The notes: generated by a model from the letters alone, not told the origin. Shown: positions 23,726 to 37,162, numbered from the stretch's first letter. The stretch is DNA of 64,000 bases from Gossypium raimondii (GCF_025698545.1 NC_068577.1:4187501-4251500); one strand, 5' to 3'. A program made the numbers and translations.

Positions 23726-24159
23726 TATGTTATTAAATATATTATTTTAGATTTAATTTTATTATTTGAGTGAGAAAATGTAAAATTATTTAAAATATAT
23801 TTTATTAAAATTTGTAATTTTTATTATTTAGTACGAAAGGAGTTTATAGAAATAATATTTAGGGCGGGATGTATTTGACAAAATATAACATAGTAGACTA
23901 AATATTAAATTTTTTCGATTTATAATAATAAATAAAAATAATTGAAATGTTATATAAAATATCAAAAAATCATTATAATAGTATTTATTATTTGCTTAAA
24001 AGGTAATTATTAAATCATTTATTGATTAAATTTATATCCAATTAATCCATGATATCATATTAATAAATATTGATAGATAGATTAATGTTTGGATAAGAAA
24101 TTTCATTTCTATAAACGTTTGGATAAATTTTTTGGAAATCAAATATTTTTATCACCATT
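23726..24159. other. AT-rich intergenic DNA
   Basis: Very AT-rich, with no open frame, RNA or clear element. Confidence 0.4.
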
Positions 24160-24790
24160 AGTGCTGACGTGAATTTTTATTGGTTTAATAATAAATTTAG
24201 TCCTCCAATGTTTACATTTTTATAATTTAATTCAAAATATAAAATATTCAACAAATTTAGTCTTCAATGTTTATAAAAGTATCAATTTAGCTATCAAAAT
24301 TTACAAAATCATCAATTTAGTTCTAATTCTAAAAAAATTAATAATTTTAAAAAACCAAGAAAATTTGCAAATTTTATCGTTTGTCCTGACTGATCCAATT
24401 GCAATTAGACATTGATGATATGAAGATGAAGAGAATAACCTCAACTAAATTGGCATTTCAATGAACTCCAAATCAAGATGGTTTTTATTTTATTTTATAG
24501 AATTTGAATTAAACGACAAATTTTATGAACATTGAGAGCTAGATTTGTTGAATATTTTATATTTAGAACGAAATTGATAGAATATGCAAACATTAAAAGG
24601 CTAAGTTTGTTATTAGACCAATAAAAAAACCTGCATTAGCTTTTCGTCACTCATCTATCAACAACTAACTAGAAAGTGACTAAAATATTTGATTTCGAAA
24701 AGTTTAATGACTAAATCGAAAAAATTAATAGTACAATACACCAAAATAGAACGAAAAGAATAGTTTAGTGACCATTTTATAGCTTACCCT
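24160..24790. repeat. Fold-back element, family A
   Basis: The arm TTTTTATTGGTTTAATAATA (about 24174-24193) followed by 'aatttagtcctccaatgttt' returns inverted at about 24584-24632 as 'aaacattaaaaggctaagtttgttattagaccaataaaaa'. Sequence continues right to an end reading TTTTATAGCTTACCC at about 24789. The same order of blocks is seen at 8736, 60278 and 61350. It has no coding capacity. Confidence 0.6.
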
Positions 24791-25049
24791 TTTTACCATA
24801 TAAATCGATACAATATGATATATGTTTTTATTATTTTTTTGGCGGTAAATTATTTATATATATATATAAATTTCTTAGGAAAATTGTAATTACATAATAC
24901 TACTAATTTTTAACGAAATATTAAAATTTCTAAGAGTATAATCTTGGTATATACCAAAACTTTTAAAGATCATAGTTAGAATTTTGGTATACCAAAATTT
25001 TGTTATACAAGCCCATATTGAATTGTGGTGTCAATGAGGATACATTAGT
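24791..25049. other. AT-rich intergenic DNA
   Basis: It contains a TA run near 24857-24867 and a twice-used 'ttggtataccaaaa' phrase near 24952 and 24990. No gene was seen. Confidence 0.35.
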
Positions 25050-25623
25050 TAGACACTTAGGTTGAATGTTTTGGCATGTTTAAATGTGTTTTTAAACTAT
25101 GGGAATGATTGATTTTGATTTGGCTTGGTACTTAAGTTTTGGATGAAATTTTACCTTGTTTTGGAAGCTTTTTAATGTGCACACGGCCTGAGACCCGGGC
25201 TGTCACACACGGCTTGACCTCACGGTCGTATGCCTTATTAATTTTAGGTGCAGGATTTTTCACATGGTCACAGTTAGTTATACGGTCTGAGCACATGGAC
25301 GTGTGGGGTAGCCACACGACCGTGTTTGAGGCCACACGGGTTGGTCTCTTTCATACGGCCGTGTGACCCTTGTTTCCAAAACTTTCAAAAAATTTCATAT
25401 TTTTCTGTTTTGATTGAAATTAGTCCCTGATTGTAAACTATTTTTAGGGCCCCTTAAACTCGATTTTAGGCCCGTAAACGTATTTATGCTATGAATAATA
25501 TTTAGTTTTGATTATTGATATTTAAATTAATATATGAATGGTTTAATGATGTTAAATGTTTCAATATGTGTCATAATACTCCGTAGCTTTAATTCGACGA
25601 CAAAGACGAGTTCGGGGTGTTAC
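25050..25623 (+). mobile_element. LTR remnant with CACACGGCCGTGTG-type motifs
   Basis: Between about 25178 and 25368 the sequence repeatedly uses 'cacacggc', 'cggtcgtatg', 'cacacgaccgtgtt' and 'acggccgtgtgac', a pattern I associate with large gypsy LTRs in cotton. The right end, GACGAGTTCGGGGTGTTACA at 25604-25623, looks like an LTR terminus. The left end, the coding region and a second LTR are absent. Confidence 0.5.
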
Positions 25624-26148
25624 AGTGTGTAGGTTGGTCAAGTATAGAAGTTGGTGTATATGTATACGCCCGATATTAGGAAAGTATCCGCCAAAGATAG
25701 AAAGGAATTAAATCCAGAATATTCAATATGAGAAATTCAACAACAAATGCTTCAAGGTAATCTGGGTTAAAACTCACTAGGTTCGTTTGAACTTACAAGT
25801 GTTTATTTATGTTGCTAATTATGCTTGAAGAGTGGGTATGCCAGGAGTGACCAAACCAAGATTGCATCAAGGTAGCAGTTCAAGTTGCAATATTATGCAT
25901 ACAGAGGGCACCATAGGAGTATGGCGTTTAGTACACTACGCCATGAAGGGTCTATTTTTAACAAAGTTTTAAGTTGTTACGTCATATGTTATTTTTGAAA
26001 CTTTGATATAATTATTAAACATCCGCTTTTATTTTAAGAACATAACAAAAAGAAATACAAAAATATGTTTTAAAATAATTTTACGCTGGTTGTAAAATTT
26101 ATACCAAGTGTTTATGTGTTGTAACATTAGATATCCGAATCCAGTTAT
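25624..26148. other. Possible interior of a decayed retroelement
   Basis: It directly follows the LTR-like terminus at 25623 and is less AT-rich at first. Short repeated phrases occur, but no coding domain was found. Confidence 0.3.
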
Positions 26149-27565
26149 TCAGATCGGGTAGAGAGTTTTACAAACCCAACCATTTTCCTTCCGTCTTGGA
26201 CTAACTTCACTTCCTTCACCAAAGGTTAAACCAGTATCCATTTTCGGATCCCTTGGATCAGGAGGCATCATTCGAACAGATGGAGTATTGTCATTCTTCC
26301 TGTTGGACTGCATCACAAGCCTACTTTCACTTTCCTCCCTTACTGTAATGTTTAGATTGAAATTTTCATCCACACGCACAACTGTGTGTTTCAAACTATC
26401 CAAACCCGTTTTCATTTTAGTAGCCTTGAAACTCAAAAAGGGCTCATTTGTTATTCCCTTATCGGCATCGTTCTCACACCATTTGGACTCAATTAAACTA
26501 ACCGTACCTCCTTCATCTTTTGGCCCGAAGAGGAACCAACATTCATGCTAATGGGTTTATGTCCAAGGCGCAACTTGATTTCGGCCTTTCCTTTAAAATG
26601 CCCTTTTTTCCTAGACTGACATTCATAATCTCCTCATTAACTTCCATATCTTTCTTAATTGGTAACTCAATATCCTGGATATCATTAAGGATATCAAACC
26701 TTTACTTGTTTGACTGCTCTTATTTCTCGACATTACTCGAATCAATAGGACGTGATTTGCACCTTGGTTTTCACTCAATCATCTAGGGACCAAATTTTTC
26801 GCTAGCTACCGAATGGTCCATCTTCCTCGCCGGACAAGGGTTGGTCGGCTTATCTTCCTTTATCGTCCTGTCGACATTCAAAGAACATAAGTCTTTAGCA
26901 TAACCATAACATCCACATTGGAAACAAACATTTGGTAGCCTTTCATATTCGACCCTTTGTAATTTTCCATCAATGAAAAGCTTAGATATTAAAGTCTTTC
27001 CAAATCCATAAACAACGCCATTCGTGCGAACCTACCCCTCGTACCATTCTTGGTATTATAATCTATCTTGACAACTTTACCAATGGTATTTTCAATAGCG
27101 TTCAAGATGCTATTTTTTATACATCACCCCAGGAAGCCTTGGTAGTGGAATCCAAACACAAACTTCACTTGGAAATTCAGTCAACGTGGTGAAGGAGTAA
27201 GACCATGGTTGTACTGTAAGGTGTTGACCATATATAGTCCAAGGACCCTCCGATAGCACTTTAGTGTAATCATCCTTCGATCTAAGTTTGACAAGGTAAT
27301 AGTCATTCTCAATATCCATTGATCTCACCAGTGATCACACCTTCGTCCTTAATCTCAATATCATCATCTTCAACAACCTTATTATTACTAGCACTCGACG
27401 ACCCCCAATCTTGCACGAGTTTGTCTTTGAACGACATCGACTCCATTCGTCCAACATCCATAGGGGAATTTCTATAATTCGGCGAATCATCTAATCTCAA
27501 AGACGAACTTTCTTCGTTGCCCTTCTCGTTACATGTAGCTTGGGTGGTTCATTGTTGAGTGCCAT
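26149..27565 (-). pseudogene. Decayed LINE ORF1: DUF4283 domain and zinc knuckle
   Basis: A start at 27565 (MALNNEPPKLHV) leads into a basic stretch (RRATKKVRL), then SMSFKDKLVQDWG, then a DUF4283 region (NDYYLVKLRSKDDYTKVLSEGPW, WIPLPRLPGVMYKK) and a zinc knuckle around 26905-26945 on the minus strand. Domain order is that of ORF1 of plant L1-type LINEs, an RNA-binding protein. The frame changes at least three times: near 27500, near 27310, and near 26985 next to a stop. The knuckle reads C-x2-C-x4-Tyr-x4-C, so the metal-binding His is lost. ORF2 is absent downstream (left). It is clearly non-functional. Confidence 0.75.
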
Positions 27566-28018
27566 ATACTGTACTCTTTTTTGGTGGGTTTGAACTTTGA
27601 ATGTTTTAAAACGTGATATATTTTAATTGTACACGATGAATCTTGAACTTAAATATTCAGGACTTAAAGCCTTATTGATGAGATAAATATGATATCAAAT
27701 AAATTAACACGAATGAATGAAGGTGTCAAAATATAACCAAATAATTAAAAGGTGAAAGATAAAGTGTTGGATATTCGTTTTCAATATTTGATCAATATGG
27801 GTAAAAGAGGTTACACCTTTTTTTTCTCTCATATTCGGGAAATTAACAATTAATCCATCCCTTTGTTTATGAAAAGCATTCAAGTTTTTAATAAAAATAG
27901 GAAAAAAAAACAAATCACCATTAATTAAACCCCCAAACAAATAAACAAAGGACAACTTTTTCTTCTCTAAGACTTAAATGCATCATTGGTTTTAACATAA
28001 AGAGATCGAAGACGAATC
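27566..28018. other. 3' flank of the receptor pseudokinase gene
   Basis: AT-rich. The right end should hold the 3' untranslated region of the minus-strand gene. No domain-bearing open frame was seen. Confidence 0.4.
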
Positions 28019-31000
28019 TTAGGACATTTTATCCAAGATTCGAACAGCTTCTTTCATGGACGGTCTCTTATGTGGCACATACGATGCACAACTAAACCCT
28101 AATCTAAAACACCCCAGCACGGCTTCTTCCCTGCTTTCCACCTCACCCCTTATCGCCACGTCAGCCAATCGAACCGCCCGGTTCTTCTCTTCCCCTACCG
28201 AACCCGCCGGCACCGCCCACTGCCCTAATTCCCGACCCGACAACACTCTCCCACTAAGAAGCTCAAGCAAAATCATGCCAAACGAGTAGACATCCCACTT
28301 GGGGCTGGGTTTGAGGTTGTTTAACGACTCCGGTGCTTGATACGGGTCGAGCGGACCGTCACGGGAAGCCGTGGACCGGGCTAAGACGAGACGGTCTAGT
28401 CCTAGATCACTTATTAAAGGCTCCATGTTGGAGTTTAATAGTATGTTGGTTGGCTTGATGTTGCCATGCACTTGTTTCTTTTCGTGAATGTAGGCCAGTC
28501 CCCGACCCACTCCTTTCGCGATTTTAAGACGGCCTTCAAGAGTTAAACGGCAAGGTGACGATGATGATGGGCCCGGTAATCTTCCTGTTTTTCATAAAAC
28601 AAAACAATAAACAATCATGTCTTTTTTTTTTAAGTGAATGCCATCATTTCATCCAACAGCCATGGAAACTCGAGCCTGTCGAGAACTAGGTCAATTCAAC
28701 CAGGCAAACTTTGTCTTTTAAGCTTTGGTTTTTTGTTGGGTAAGAAAATACCAAAAAAATTATAAAATCACATTCTTCTTAAACTGCAAACCAAATTGGC
28801 AAATCCTAAAACAAAGAGAAGAGAACTATTGCTCCAAGGAGTATCAGACAAATCCCACGTTATAAATGTCTCTAAAACTAGGTCAAATTTTATAAAAGAT
28901 CCTTATACTATAAGTTTGATGTAGATTTAGTCCATTTGCTATAGTTACACAAATTGTTTTTTCGCTGTACAAAAATTGTCAAGCTATGGAGTTAAAAGTA
29001 ATGATCTAATTATAGCTTTCATCCCTCCACAATATTGAAATTTGAGAATAAAAAAATGTTTATCCACAGAAAGCGACAGAATGACCACATGCCATGCCCT
29101 TGGCGTTATTATGCAGTTTTCTTCATTATTATTTAACTTTCACTGACTCAATACTTTATATTTTTATAACAAAGATTTTTTGTCACCATTTTTTACGGGC
29201 TACCGTCCATTCCATACTCCCACAAATTTCTGCACCCGCACAGTACTGTCAGGGAGACAACTTACACTTCATTATCAAGGGGTCCTACACGGATAAATCC
29301 TACGGTTCATATTTCACGGGCGTGTTTTAGCAAAATAGTAAACAGTTTAACTAAAATGTACCGATACTGCAGCTTATTTTAGCAAAACTACGCGGATAAT
29401 GGAAGCACGGAGAGATATGGAGGTGTGCGGTACTTACTGTAACTGGAGCAGCCGAGGCTGCCATTGGAGACGAAGTCATAGATGACAAGCTTCTCATCAT
29501 TTCCCCAGTAAAACCCAACCAGCTTAACCAAATTTGGGTGCTTTAACTTGGCTATGCCTCTTACTTGGCTCTCGAAATCCTTTAACCTCGCCACCGAACT
29601 GTCTCCGATCCTTCTCACCGCAAATGCCGTGCCGTTCTCTAGCACTGCCTTGTACACGATGCTCGACCCACTCGTTCCCAACACGTAAGCCGACGCCTTC
29701 AGCAACGTCTCTAATTCCAGCTGCTCGTTTCCCTCGTTCACTATCACTAGCTTGCCTCCCTTCTGGTACGCCTCAGCCGGGCTCACGTTAAAATCCTGGT
29801 TTTTCTCTTCCAACTCGCTATCCGAACTGGCAGTTTCCGACGTCTCCACCAGCTTTATCTTCATGCATGAAGAACACGATGACGGCATCAATGTGGAGAC
29901 TGGATTCACGTCTGGTTTTTTCTCGAGGTTGCTCGTCGTACTTTGGGTGTGAAAACCATTTCGTTTCTTGAGTTGGTACACGTAGAGAATGACCATGGTG
30001 ATAATTGATAAACCGGCCAAATCTGCAACAGCTATTGCTGCTATGGTGCCTGGGTTTAGACTCCTTCGAGCTTGGGTTTGAACGTTATTGTTTGGTTCTC
30101 CGGGTGTTGAGTCTATCGGCTTTGGTATCACCGCAATGGCTGGCGATATGGATTGAGACATATTTGGGGGTGTTGAAAGTGTTGAAGGGATTGAGCATGG
30201 GTTCTTCAATGGTTTCCCACATAGATCAACGTTACCGTAAAACGAATCCATTTTCTGATTAACCAAAGATTCTGGGATTGCCCCTGTTAAGTTATTGAAA
30301 GAAAGATCAATGGTGGCATTATGAGGGACTTTGTCTGCAAACTCCGGTGATATAGACCCTGAAATCTTGTTGTAAGATAAGTTCAATAAACCCAAATTAC
30401 CACCACCAAAATCTAAAGGGAGAGTCCCATTGAGCAGGTTTGAGGACAAATCAAGCAGCTCCACTGGATCAAACCCACTTGGTACATCACCTGAGAAATA
30501 GTTACCCCTTAGAGATACGACAGTTAAGTTTTGCAGAAGAGTGAGATTTTGTGGTATCTTCCCAGCCAAGGCATTATCAGAGAGATTCAAGATCTGAAGA
30601 CTAGCCATGCCAGCAATAGTCTCAGGCAACTCACCAGAGATGACATTACCACCTAATGACAGTACCTGGAGCTCAGTAGAATTGAAAATGGAGCTTGGCA
30701 AAGTTCCGTTAAAAAAATTGCTTGAAAGATCCAAGTGGTGAAGGTGCTGGATATGACCAATGTCTTCTGAAATTGAACCGAGGAGTTGACTATTGGGGAG
30801 GACCAAGCTGGTTACCATTCCAATTTCATTGCAGGTTACTCCATACCATTGACATGGCGTTTCTTCATCGTAGTTCCAGCTTTGCAAGACCGATAATGGG
30901 TCACTGAGGATGGAGTATTTGAAAGAAAGCAAAAGGAACCCATCATTGTTGAGAGCTAATGAAGGAAGTAATAGAAGAGGAAGAAGGAGAAAGATGAAGA

Positions 31001-31031
31001 AGCAATGGAAAATTTTCATGTTGAAACCCAT
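28019..31031 (-). CDS. LRR receptor-like pseudokinase, RDK1-type, two exons
   Basis: Exon 1 is 31031-29438 and exon 2 is 28584-28019, with an 853-bp GT-AG intron, giving 719 residues (a second in-frame ATG lies at 31019). Seen in order: signal peptide (KIFHCFFIFLLLPLLLLPSLA), the LRR cap with SWNYDEETPCQWYGVTC, about six or seven LRRs, a Pro/Ser/Thr-rich juxtamembrane part, one transmembrane helix (GTIAAIAVADLAGLSIITMV), and a kinase-like domain. Catalysis is unlikely: the glycine loop is GTSGSS, the VAIK lysine is Arg (FAVRRIG), and the HRD aspartate is missing (VHGNIKPTNILL); DFG reads DLG. This matches Arabidopsis At4g34220 (Receptor Dead Kinase 1, reported in abscisic acid signalling) and its paralogue At2g15300. 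It probably acts as a plasma-membrane scaffold or co-receptor. Confidence 0.92.
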
Positions 31032-32099
31032 TGATGACCTGATTTCACATCTCAGGCAGCCTCTGCAACATATACATATTGAGCCATGGAAGCAAAGAAA
31101 AAGAGAGAGATGGTGACCAACTGCAGTTATGCTTTGTTTTGGTTAACCAAATCTAATGGTGGAGCTGCTAAAAAAGTAAATAAACAGAAGAGTTGAGTAT
31201 AATAAGTTGCAGTAAAAAAGGAAGGAAAAAAATGGTATTTCATTGCAGAGAAACAAACAATCTCATCTCAACCAGAAGTGGAGTTGTTATAATGATGGAT
31301 GGAAGTGAAGATTATATTAGCAAAGACAACAAAAAGTGGGTGACGGTGTAATATATATATATTTCTTTAAAAATTGAACTGTGTTGCTGGTGCGGATTTA
31401 GTAGGGGAAAACAAGGCAGGGAAAGGAATCTGGTGTGTGGTACTACAAGACACCAAAGTTTCCATCGGGTTGCAGACGATCCCTTATCTCTCTGATTTTT
31501 TTATGCTGCTTTCCAACTTATTGATGGTTAAAAAGAACAGCAATTTATAATTTATAATCTCAGGTTCTCAATTAATATCAAACTAAGATTGTAATCAGAA
31601 ATGCTTTAGGTGGTGTACCATTTCATGTAAAAAGCTGTGTTTCACCCCAAAAACAATGCTAAATAGGTAAAATATATTGGCTGCTGCTCTTACAATCATA
31701 GTTTGTCAAACCAAAACAAAAAGCTAAAAAGAGGATGCTTTTGGCTTTAAGATGAGATGTCTTTATCATCCTCTCATGTACAAACATATTTTTTACATTT
31801 TAACTTCTTTATTTGGGGAGATTATAGGAATTTTATTTAATAGCGGAAATATATTATAAAAATTTGAAGGAGCAAAAACTTTTTGGGTTAAATTTAATTT
31901 GATTTTAAGAGCAAAGAAATATAATTAGGATCATGAAGATGTTGGTTACTAAAGATCACGTAGGTTCAATTGTTTTATCCTATCAAGTCATAATGAAGAT
32001 AGGATTTGTCCTGTCATGAACATCGTCGTCCCATTGAAAACATCCCTTCCACACGCTTCGTAATGATGACTAAATGGAAAGGCCAACACATTAACATTA
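31032..32099. other. 5' flank of the receptor pseudokinase gene
   Basis: The leader and promoter lie here on the minus strand. A TATATATATAT run at about 31350-31361 is a possible TATA region, some 320 bases upstream of the ATG. The remainder is AT-rich with no feature. Confidence 0.4.
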
Positions 32100-32800
32100 T
32101 CTTACACAATATATTTTTTTTCTATAAATACCTCTAGGAACAATGAAGAAATGATTGACTCTCCAAGAATATTAAGCCTGCACTCTGTCAACACTTTTTT
32201 ATCCCTCAACATTTACATTCTTTTCTCCACCACTCGTCATAATCTTTAGCTTTCCACTCCGAGTGGGTAAACTGACCTCCACAGCAACCATCACCCTCTC
32301 CTTCATACCCACTTCTTGTCGTATATATCATTGTATCAACAATTGGTACAATTAGCGTGGACAATATGACTTCTCAATCTCAAAGTGGCACCCCATCTGA
32401 TCAAACTAACTACACCAATAACCTAACTGACCAAGTCAACTCTTTCGCTTCACTTAACACTTCCATCCCACCTGTCTCAAGTATTTCTATTGGCTTAAAC
32501 TTTGTATAGACCTCTCCTTCTGCCTTCATTCCTTTCAGAGCTCATTTGTAATATGCAATCGTCCTCCTTTCCACCTTAGAACAACTGGCAAAGGCTCTGA
32601 AAGATCTTTTGGCCACCAACCCTACCACTCTTGTTGCACCAACAGGAACTACTCCTCCAATCACCTCGATTCCCTTGGTATAAACGTATACTAATATGAT
32701 ATGGGGTAAAAAAATACAAGGGTGATGGTCATCTAGTCCCCAACACTTTAAAAAATATTTTTTTAACACCAAAAAAATAGGTGATGCCAGCCATTAAATC
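32100..32800 (+). other. Possible LTR end and leader of a decayed retroelement
   Basis: A TATA-like TTCTATAAATACCTCTAGG (32120-32138) is followed by a C/T-rich leader and then TATCATTGTATCAACAATTG near 32325-32345. An open start at about 32366 (MTSQSQSGTPSDQTNY) stops after roughly 47 codons. This order of TATA, leader, primer-site-like sequence and acidic or Ser/Thr-rich start is like a retrotransposon 5' end, but no later domain is present. Confidence 0.25.
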
Positions 32801-35800
32801 CCCTTATCCAATTTTATTGTTCATTTCAAGTCATTTGGGTGATTGTTTTTGAACCGGTGTCATTTACATAAATAATATTTTTTGGGGTCATTTGGGTAAG
32901 ATAACCTACCTATGTTGAATCGATTTTTGATCTAATATGTTATCTTGTGAATGTTTGAAGTTAGAAATATTGGTAATTTGAAAATGGTTAATGGAGCAAA
33001 TGTAATGAGCATATTAGTTGAATTGCTAAGTTTTCTTATGCATCTATATAAGGACTATGGTTTGAGTGATTCAAATGATAGAAATGGAGATCGGAGGCAA
33101 GGAAGGTCGAGGCTCAAGGATGAATCTTGAGGTTTTCAAAGAGTTTTTTTTTTTTTATGAGAAAACAAATTGAAAAACTTAAAAGAAGGAAAAAACGATA
33201 ATATTTTGGAGCAAGGCGGCTTGAACGACGTTGGACAATAGTGACGATGAACAGAGGCGGTGATGATGATGGTGAACAATGGAAAGAAACAACGGGAAAG
33301 AAGAACCCTTTTCCAGGTAATGCTAAAGTAACCTTAAAAGAGCATTCGAATGTGAAATAGCTAAAATTACGGGGAGTAAAGTGAAAAAGGGAAGAGAAAG
33401 ATCAAATTCCAACCATCAGTTCGTCGCCACATAAAACTTTTCAAATGTTAACAGTAAAAATTGGAGTAACCGGCTCTGTGTCACGGGTGATTCTTGGCGA
33501 AGCTAGTGCTTTGCTTCACCTATGCTCTCATCAACCACTCCAATTTTCTCACCCAATCTAACCCCTCTTTCCCACTAATCTTACTTTATTATTATTAGTA
33601 TATCTCCTCATACTAGACTTAAATAAGAGATAAAATCAACTCAAAATTTTATCAAAAATTCCTTTATTATTCCACTCAACAAACAGTACGATGGTTGATT
33701 TATAAAAAGGAAGTGGATGCATGAATTATGATTAATCCCACTGTGTTAAAAGTGGAAGCCTAATCTTATAAACAAATGAAGTTGGAATCTCTAGGATCAC
33801 AATCACGAGCTGCTTGGTTTTTTTTTTTTCTTGATGGTTAAGGTATTAGCCTTTTGTTTGCTCTCTAATTTGTTTAATTAGTTACTTTAATCAATGGACG
33901 AAATTAGCTTTAATAAATTTAGAGACAGTCAGGAAATCATTTTTTTTTCTTAAGCTAAATCAATATCACTTAACCCAACATCTATGCTATTTGAGTTGAA
34001 AAATTATAAAATATCCTTTCATATTTAAAATAAATTATATTATTCAAGGGTATTTTAGTATTTTTATTTAAAAAGAATAAAAAATACATATAGAGGGATT
34101 TACATTGATAAAACCTTAAATTTACCAATTCTATATCTATACAATTATTTTAGGGTATTTTAATTTTTTTATTTTTAAAAATCGAATAAAATTTTTTGCA
34201 TGAGATTGAATTTGAACTCGTGTTGTTTAAATCAATAAAACATAATTTTACCACTAAAGCAAAGGTATTTTTTTGGTAATATTTACATTTTAATTTTATT
34301 ATGCATACTCTATTATCTCCGTCAATTGTATATATTGATAATATTGTTAATTGAGTTGGTGTCACAAGTCAACTCGACGATAACTCGTAATTGATGATAA
34401 TCACCATGATAAACAATTGTAATGCATTTAGTTTTATTAATCGATATATTTATGTGTTTAAATTTCGTTTTACTCACAACTTAATTTAATTATTTCATTT
34501 TCATATCATACATATGTCATGTGTTATTATTATTAATTAATTCAGACCATATATTTATTTATTATATACTACTTTTATAAATTTATATTCTAAATATATA
34601 GTTTTGAAATTAAATCAAAATAAAAAACTATATATAAAATTATAAATTAAACCAAAATTCATATGTAAATTTGAAATTTCTTCTTCACAAAATATTTATT
34701 TTACAATTTTAAAAATCTACATAATTTTTATATTCACTGAAAAAAAGCAAAAATAAAAACACAGTCTGAAATATAACACAAAACACAAAACCTCTACCTT
34801 TCTTAAATCTAGCTAAATGCTAATATGGTACATGTTATGTTCTCAGACACATAAATCTTAAATATTAACAATTAATATTTTTATTACCCATGTTTGTGAG
34901 TTAAGTAGCATTGAGTGTGTTTTTCAAATACGTTAAATTTTCTATTTATATTTTATAATTACTATTCATAGATGAGACGTCATAGTTAGATTCGCATGCA
35001 TGCTAACACGTATTCTGTCCTAGAGTTACAATGTGTTTTCTAAATGTGAGTATGCCTGTATAGTGTTACAAACCCACTTGCGAACCAATATCATGCGATC
35101 TTATAGAAAGATGCAAACACCTCACATGCAAACTTAAGTGTGAACCATGTAGGCTAAGGATCAAGACCCTGTTGGGTAATCGGGTGGATAATGACAATAT
35201 CATAATAAGTAGTAATGATATGTATTTTAAATAAAATTTTGAGTTCATATTTTATAAATAAAAACAATAATTTTGAAAGGTTTACCACTTATTTAGAAAT
35301 TTAATTAGAATGCAGTATAATTATTATCCTAAAAAATATTTTACTTAGATAGAAATCAAACTATATATATATATATATAAAAAGAACAAAGGATGACTTG
35401 GTTTGAACTGCAACAGACGGCATCGGTGAAGCTCAAACCCAGAGAAGAAGCAACTTAATAAATTAAGGCGGTGGCAGTCAAGCTTGTGAACATGTTCTAC
35501 AAAACTGGAGTCCACCTGACTCCGTCGATAATACGGAATCTCGCCTATAATTTTACACTACAAATTCATACAAATACAATTATTTTAAAAATAAAAACAA
35601 AAATTTCAAATTAAAAAAAACATATTCTAAAGTTATTTTAAAAATCTACGTAAACTTTTATATATTTTTATAATTTTTTATAAATTTTAATCTTTATAAA
35701 TTTAATTAATTTTTTTACATTTTTATGATTTTTTATAAATTTAAATGAACCAAGACAATATTTGTTCATTCTGAACATGAATTTTCAAAATAATTTTAAT

Positions 35801-36404
35801 TTTTTATTTATTTTTACTGTGTAGTAATACCAAGTCAATCGCCGTCAACAGTCATACTAATGTTTTCATTGGAAACCAAAAATCAACCTCGGTCAAGGAA
35901 CTAATTTGATCAATTTTGTAAGTTTAGCGACTGATATGGACATTCCCATATGTAAATTCGAGTAAATGGTACACATTGGTACTCTAGTGCATTTCCCTCT
36001 CTAAGTCAAAATAAATATGTTTTTGAACTCTCTCTTTCAAATTTAAAGTGTATATTCCCGCGCGAATCTCAGCAATCACTTGTTCTGATTCTACATATTG
36101 ATCGTTTTGAACTAAATTTTTTTTGGTGGAATAGTCACCTTAATTAGATGCAAAAGGTGTTGGAAAAAAATGTAATTTTTGGAAACTTTGAGGCATATTC
36201 TCAATTGATAAAGGTGGAGAGTTGAATCATAAAAATTATAGTCTTATAAAACACTCCATGAGACCTTTACAATGGTATATCATATGCTTAAAATGGTTGA
36301 GTGATAAATGAGAAATTGATGCTCGAAATAAGCTACTTGTGAATTATGTTAAGAAAAATGAAAAACACTAGTCCCACATTGATTAGGAATCAAGTGCGGG
36401 ACTT
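32801..36404. other. Long AT-rich intergenic stretch, no gene seen
   Basis: It contains poly-A/T runs, a (TA) run at 35362-35378 and scattered short open frames without domains. A G-rich, GA-rich patch at 33060-33300 has no coding support. Confidence 0.4.
35362..35378. repeat. (TA)n microsatellite
   Basis: A pure TA dinucleotide run of about 17 bases. Confidence 0.8.
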
Positions 36405-36685
36405 GTATATTTTTGTACGATTAATATTTTAATGATTCAACCATCATATTTCATATTCCATTTATATAGATGATACATGTCAAATTTGATGTAACTTTAA
36501 ATTTTTAACGGTTTATTTTATATAAAAAACTTTGAACCGTTTAATAAGTATCAATAGAGGCACTTTTCTAGATCGATATGATAGAGATATTGAATCGTTT
36601 GAAAACTTGCATGCATGGTAAGTACGGTTATATTGATAAATTCAACAGTTGGATCATTAAAATACAAATCGTACAAATATATATA
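36405..36685. repeat. Fold-back element of about 280 bp
   Basis: The left arm ATTTTTGTACGATTAATATT followed by TTAATGATTCAACCATCA (to 36446) is matched by the inverse of 36643-36685, which reads ATTTGTACGATTTGTATTTT then AATGATCCAACTGTTG. A smaller inverted pair, AACGGTTTA and AAACGGTTC-type bases, lies inside near 36508 and 36535. It is MITE-like and noncoding. Confidence 0.65.
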
Positions 36686-37162
36686 TTTTCATATATTATA
36701 ACCTTTTCATAAAATAATCTATAAATGATAAAATGACAAAAAATATTTGACTTCTTAAAATTTTGATTAAAAATATATATTTGGCTCATCTCAATTTTAA
36801 AATTGAGTAAATCGGTTCATTTCAAATAAAAGAAACATTTTAATACTTTTAATTTCAAAAGTGAATAACCAAAACAATTGATAATAACGTCAATATTTTT
36901 CTGTCAATTTATCTTATGTGGAAAAAGATAAACTTATTAAAAGAACCCGAATATAATTTAAAATTGAACCCCTAATTTCTACCAAAAAATAATAATTATA
37001 ATTTTCCTAAACCTAAGTCACCATATTCTTCATCCCTTCTTTTAGATCTAAAATTAATTTGAAGTTTGATGTTGATATCATGACTGCCATGAAAGGCAAC
37101 TTGCCAACTAAAGAACTCTTCCAATTTTAAAAGATAGAGAGAGAGAGAGAGAGAGGGATAAA
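36686..37162. other. AT-rich flank of the gypsy element
   Basis: No gene was seen. It ends with a (GA)n run and GGGATAAA immediately before the element. Confidence 0.4.
37136..37155. repeat. (GA)n microsatellite next to the gypsy insertion
   Basis: An uninterrupted run of about ten GA units ends seven bases before the left LTR. Confidence 0.85.

Noticed and set aside
26288-26786. Plus-strand open frames of 80-90 codons
   Set aside because: They are antisense to the DUF4283 pseudogene and have no domain.
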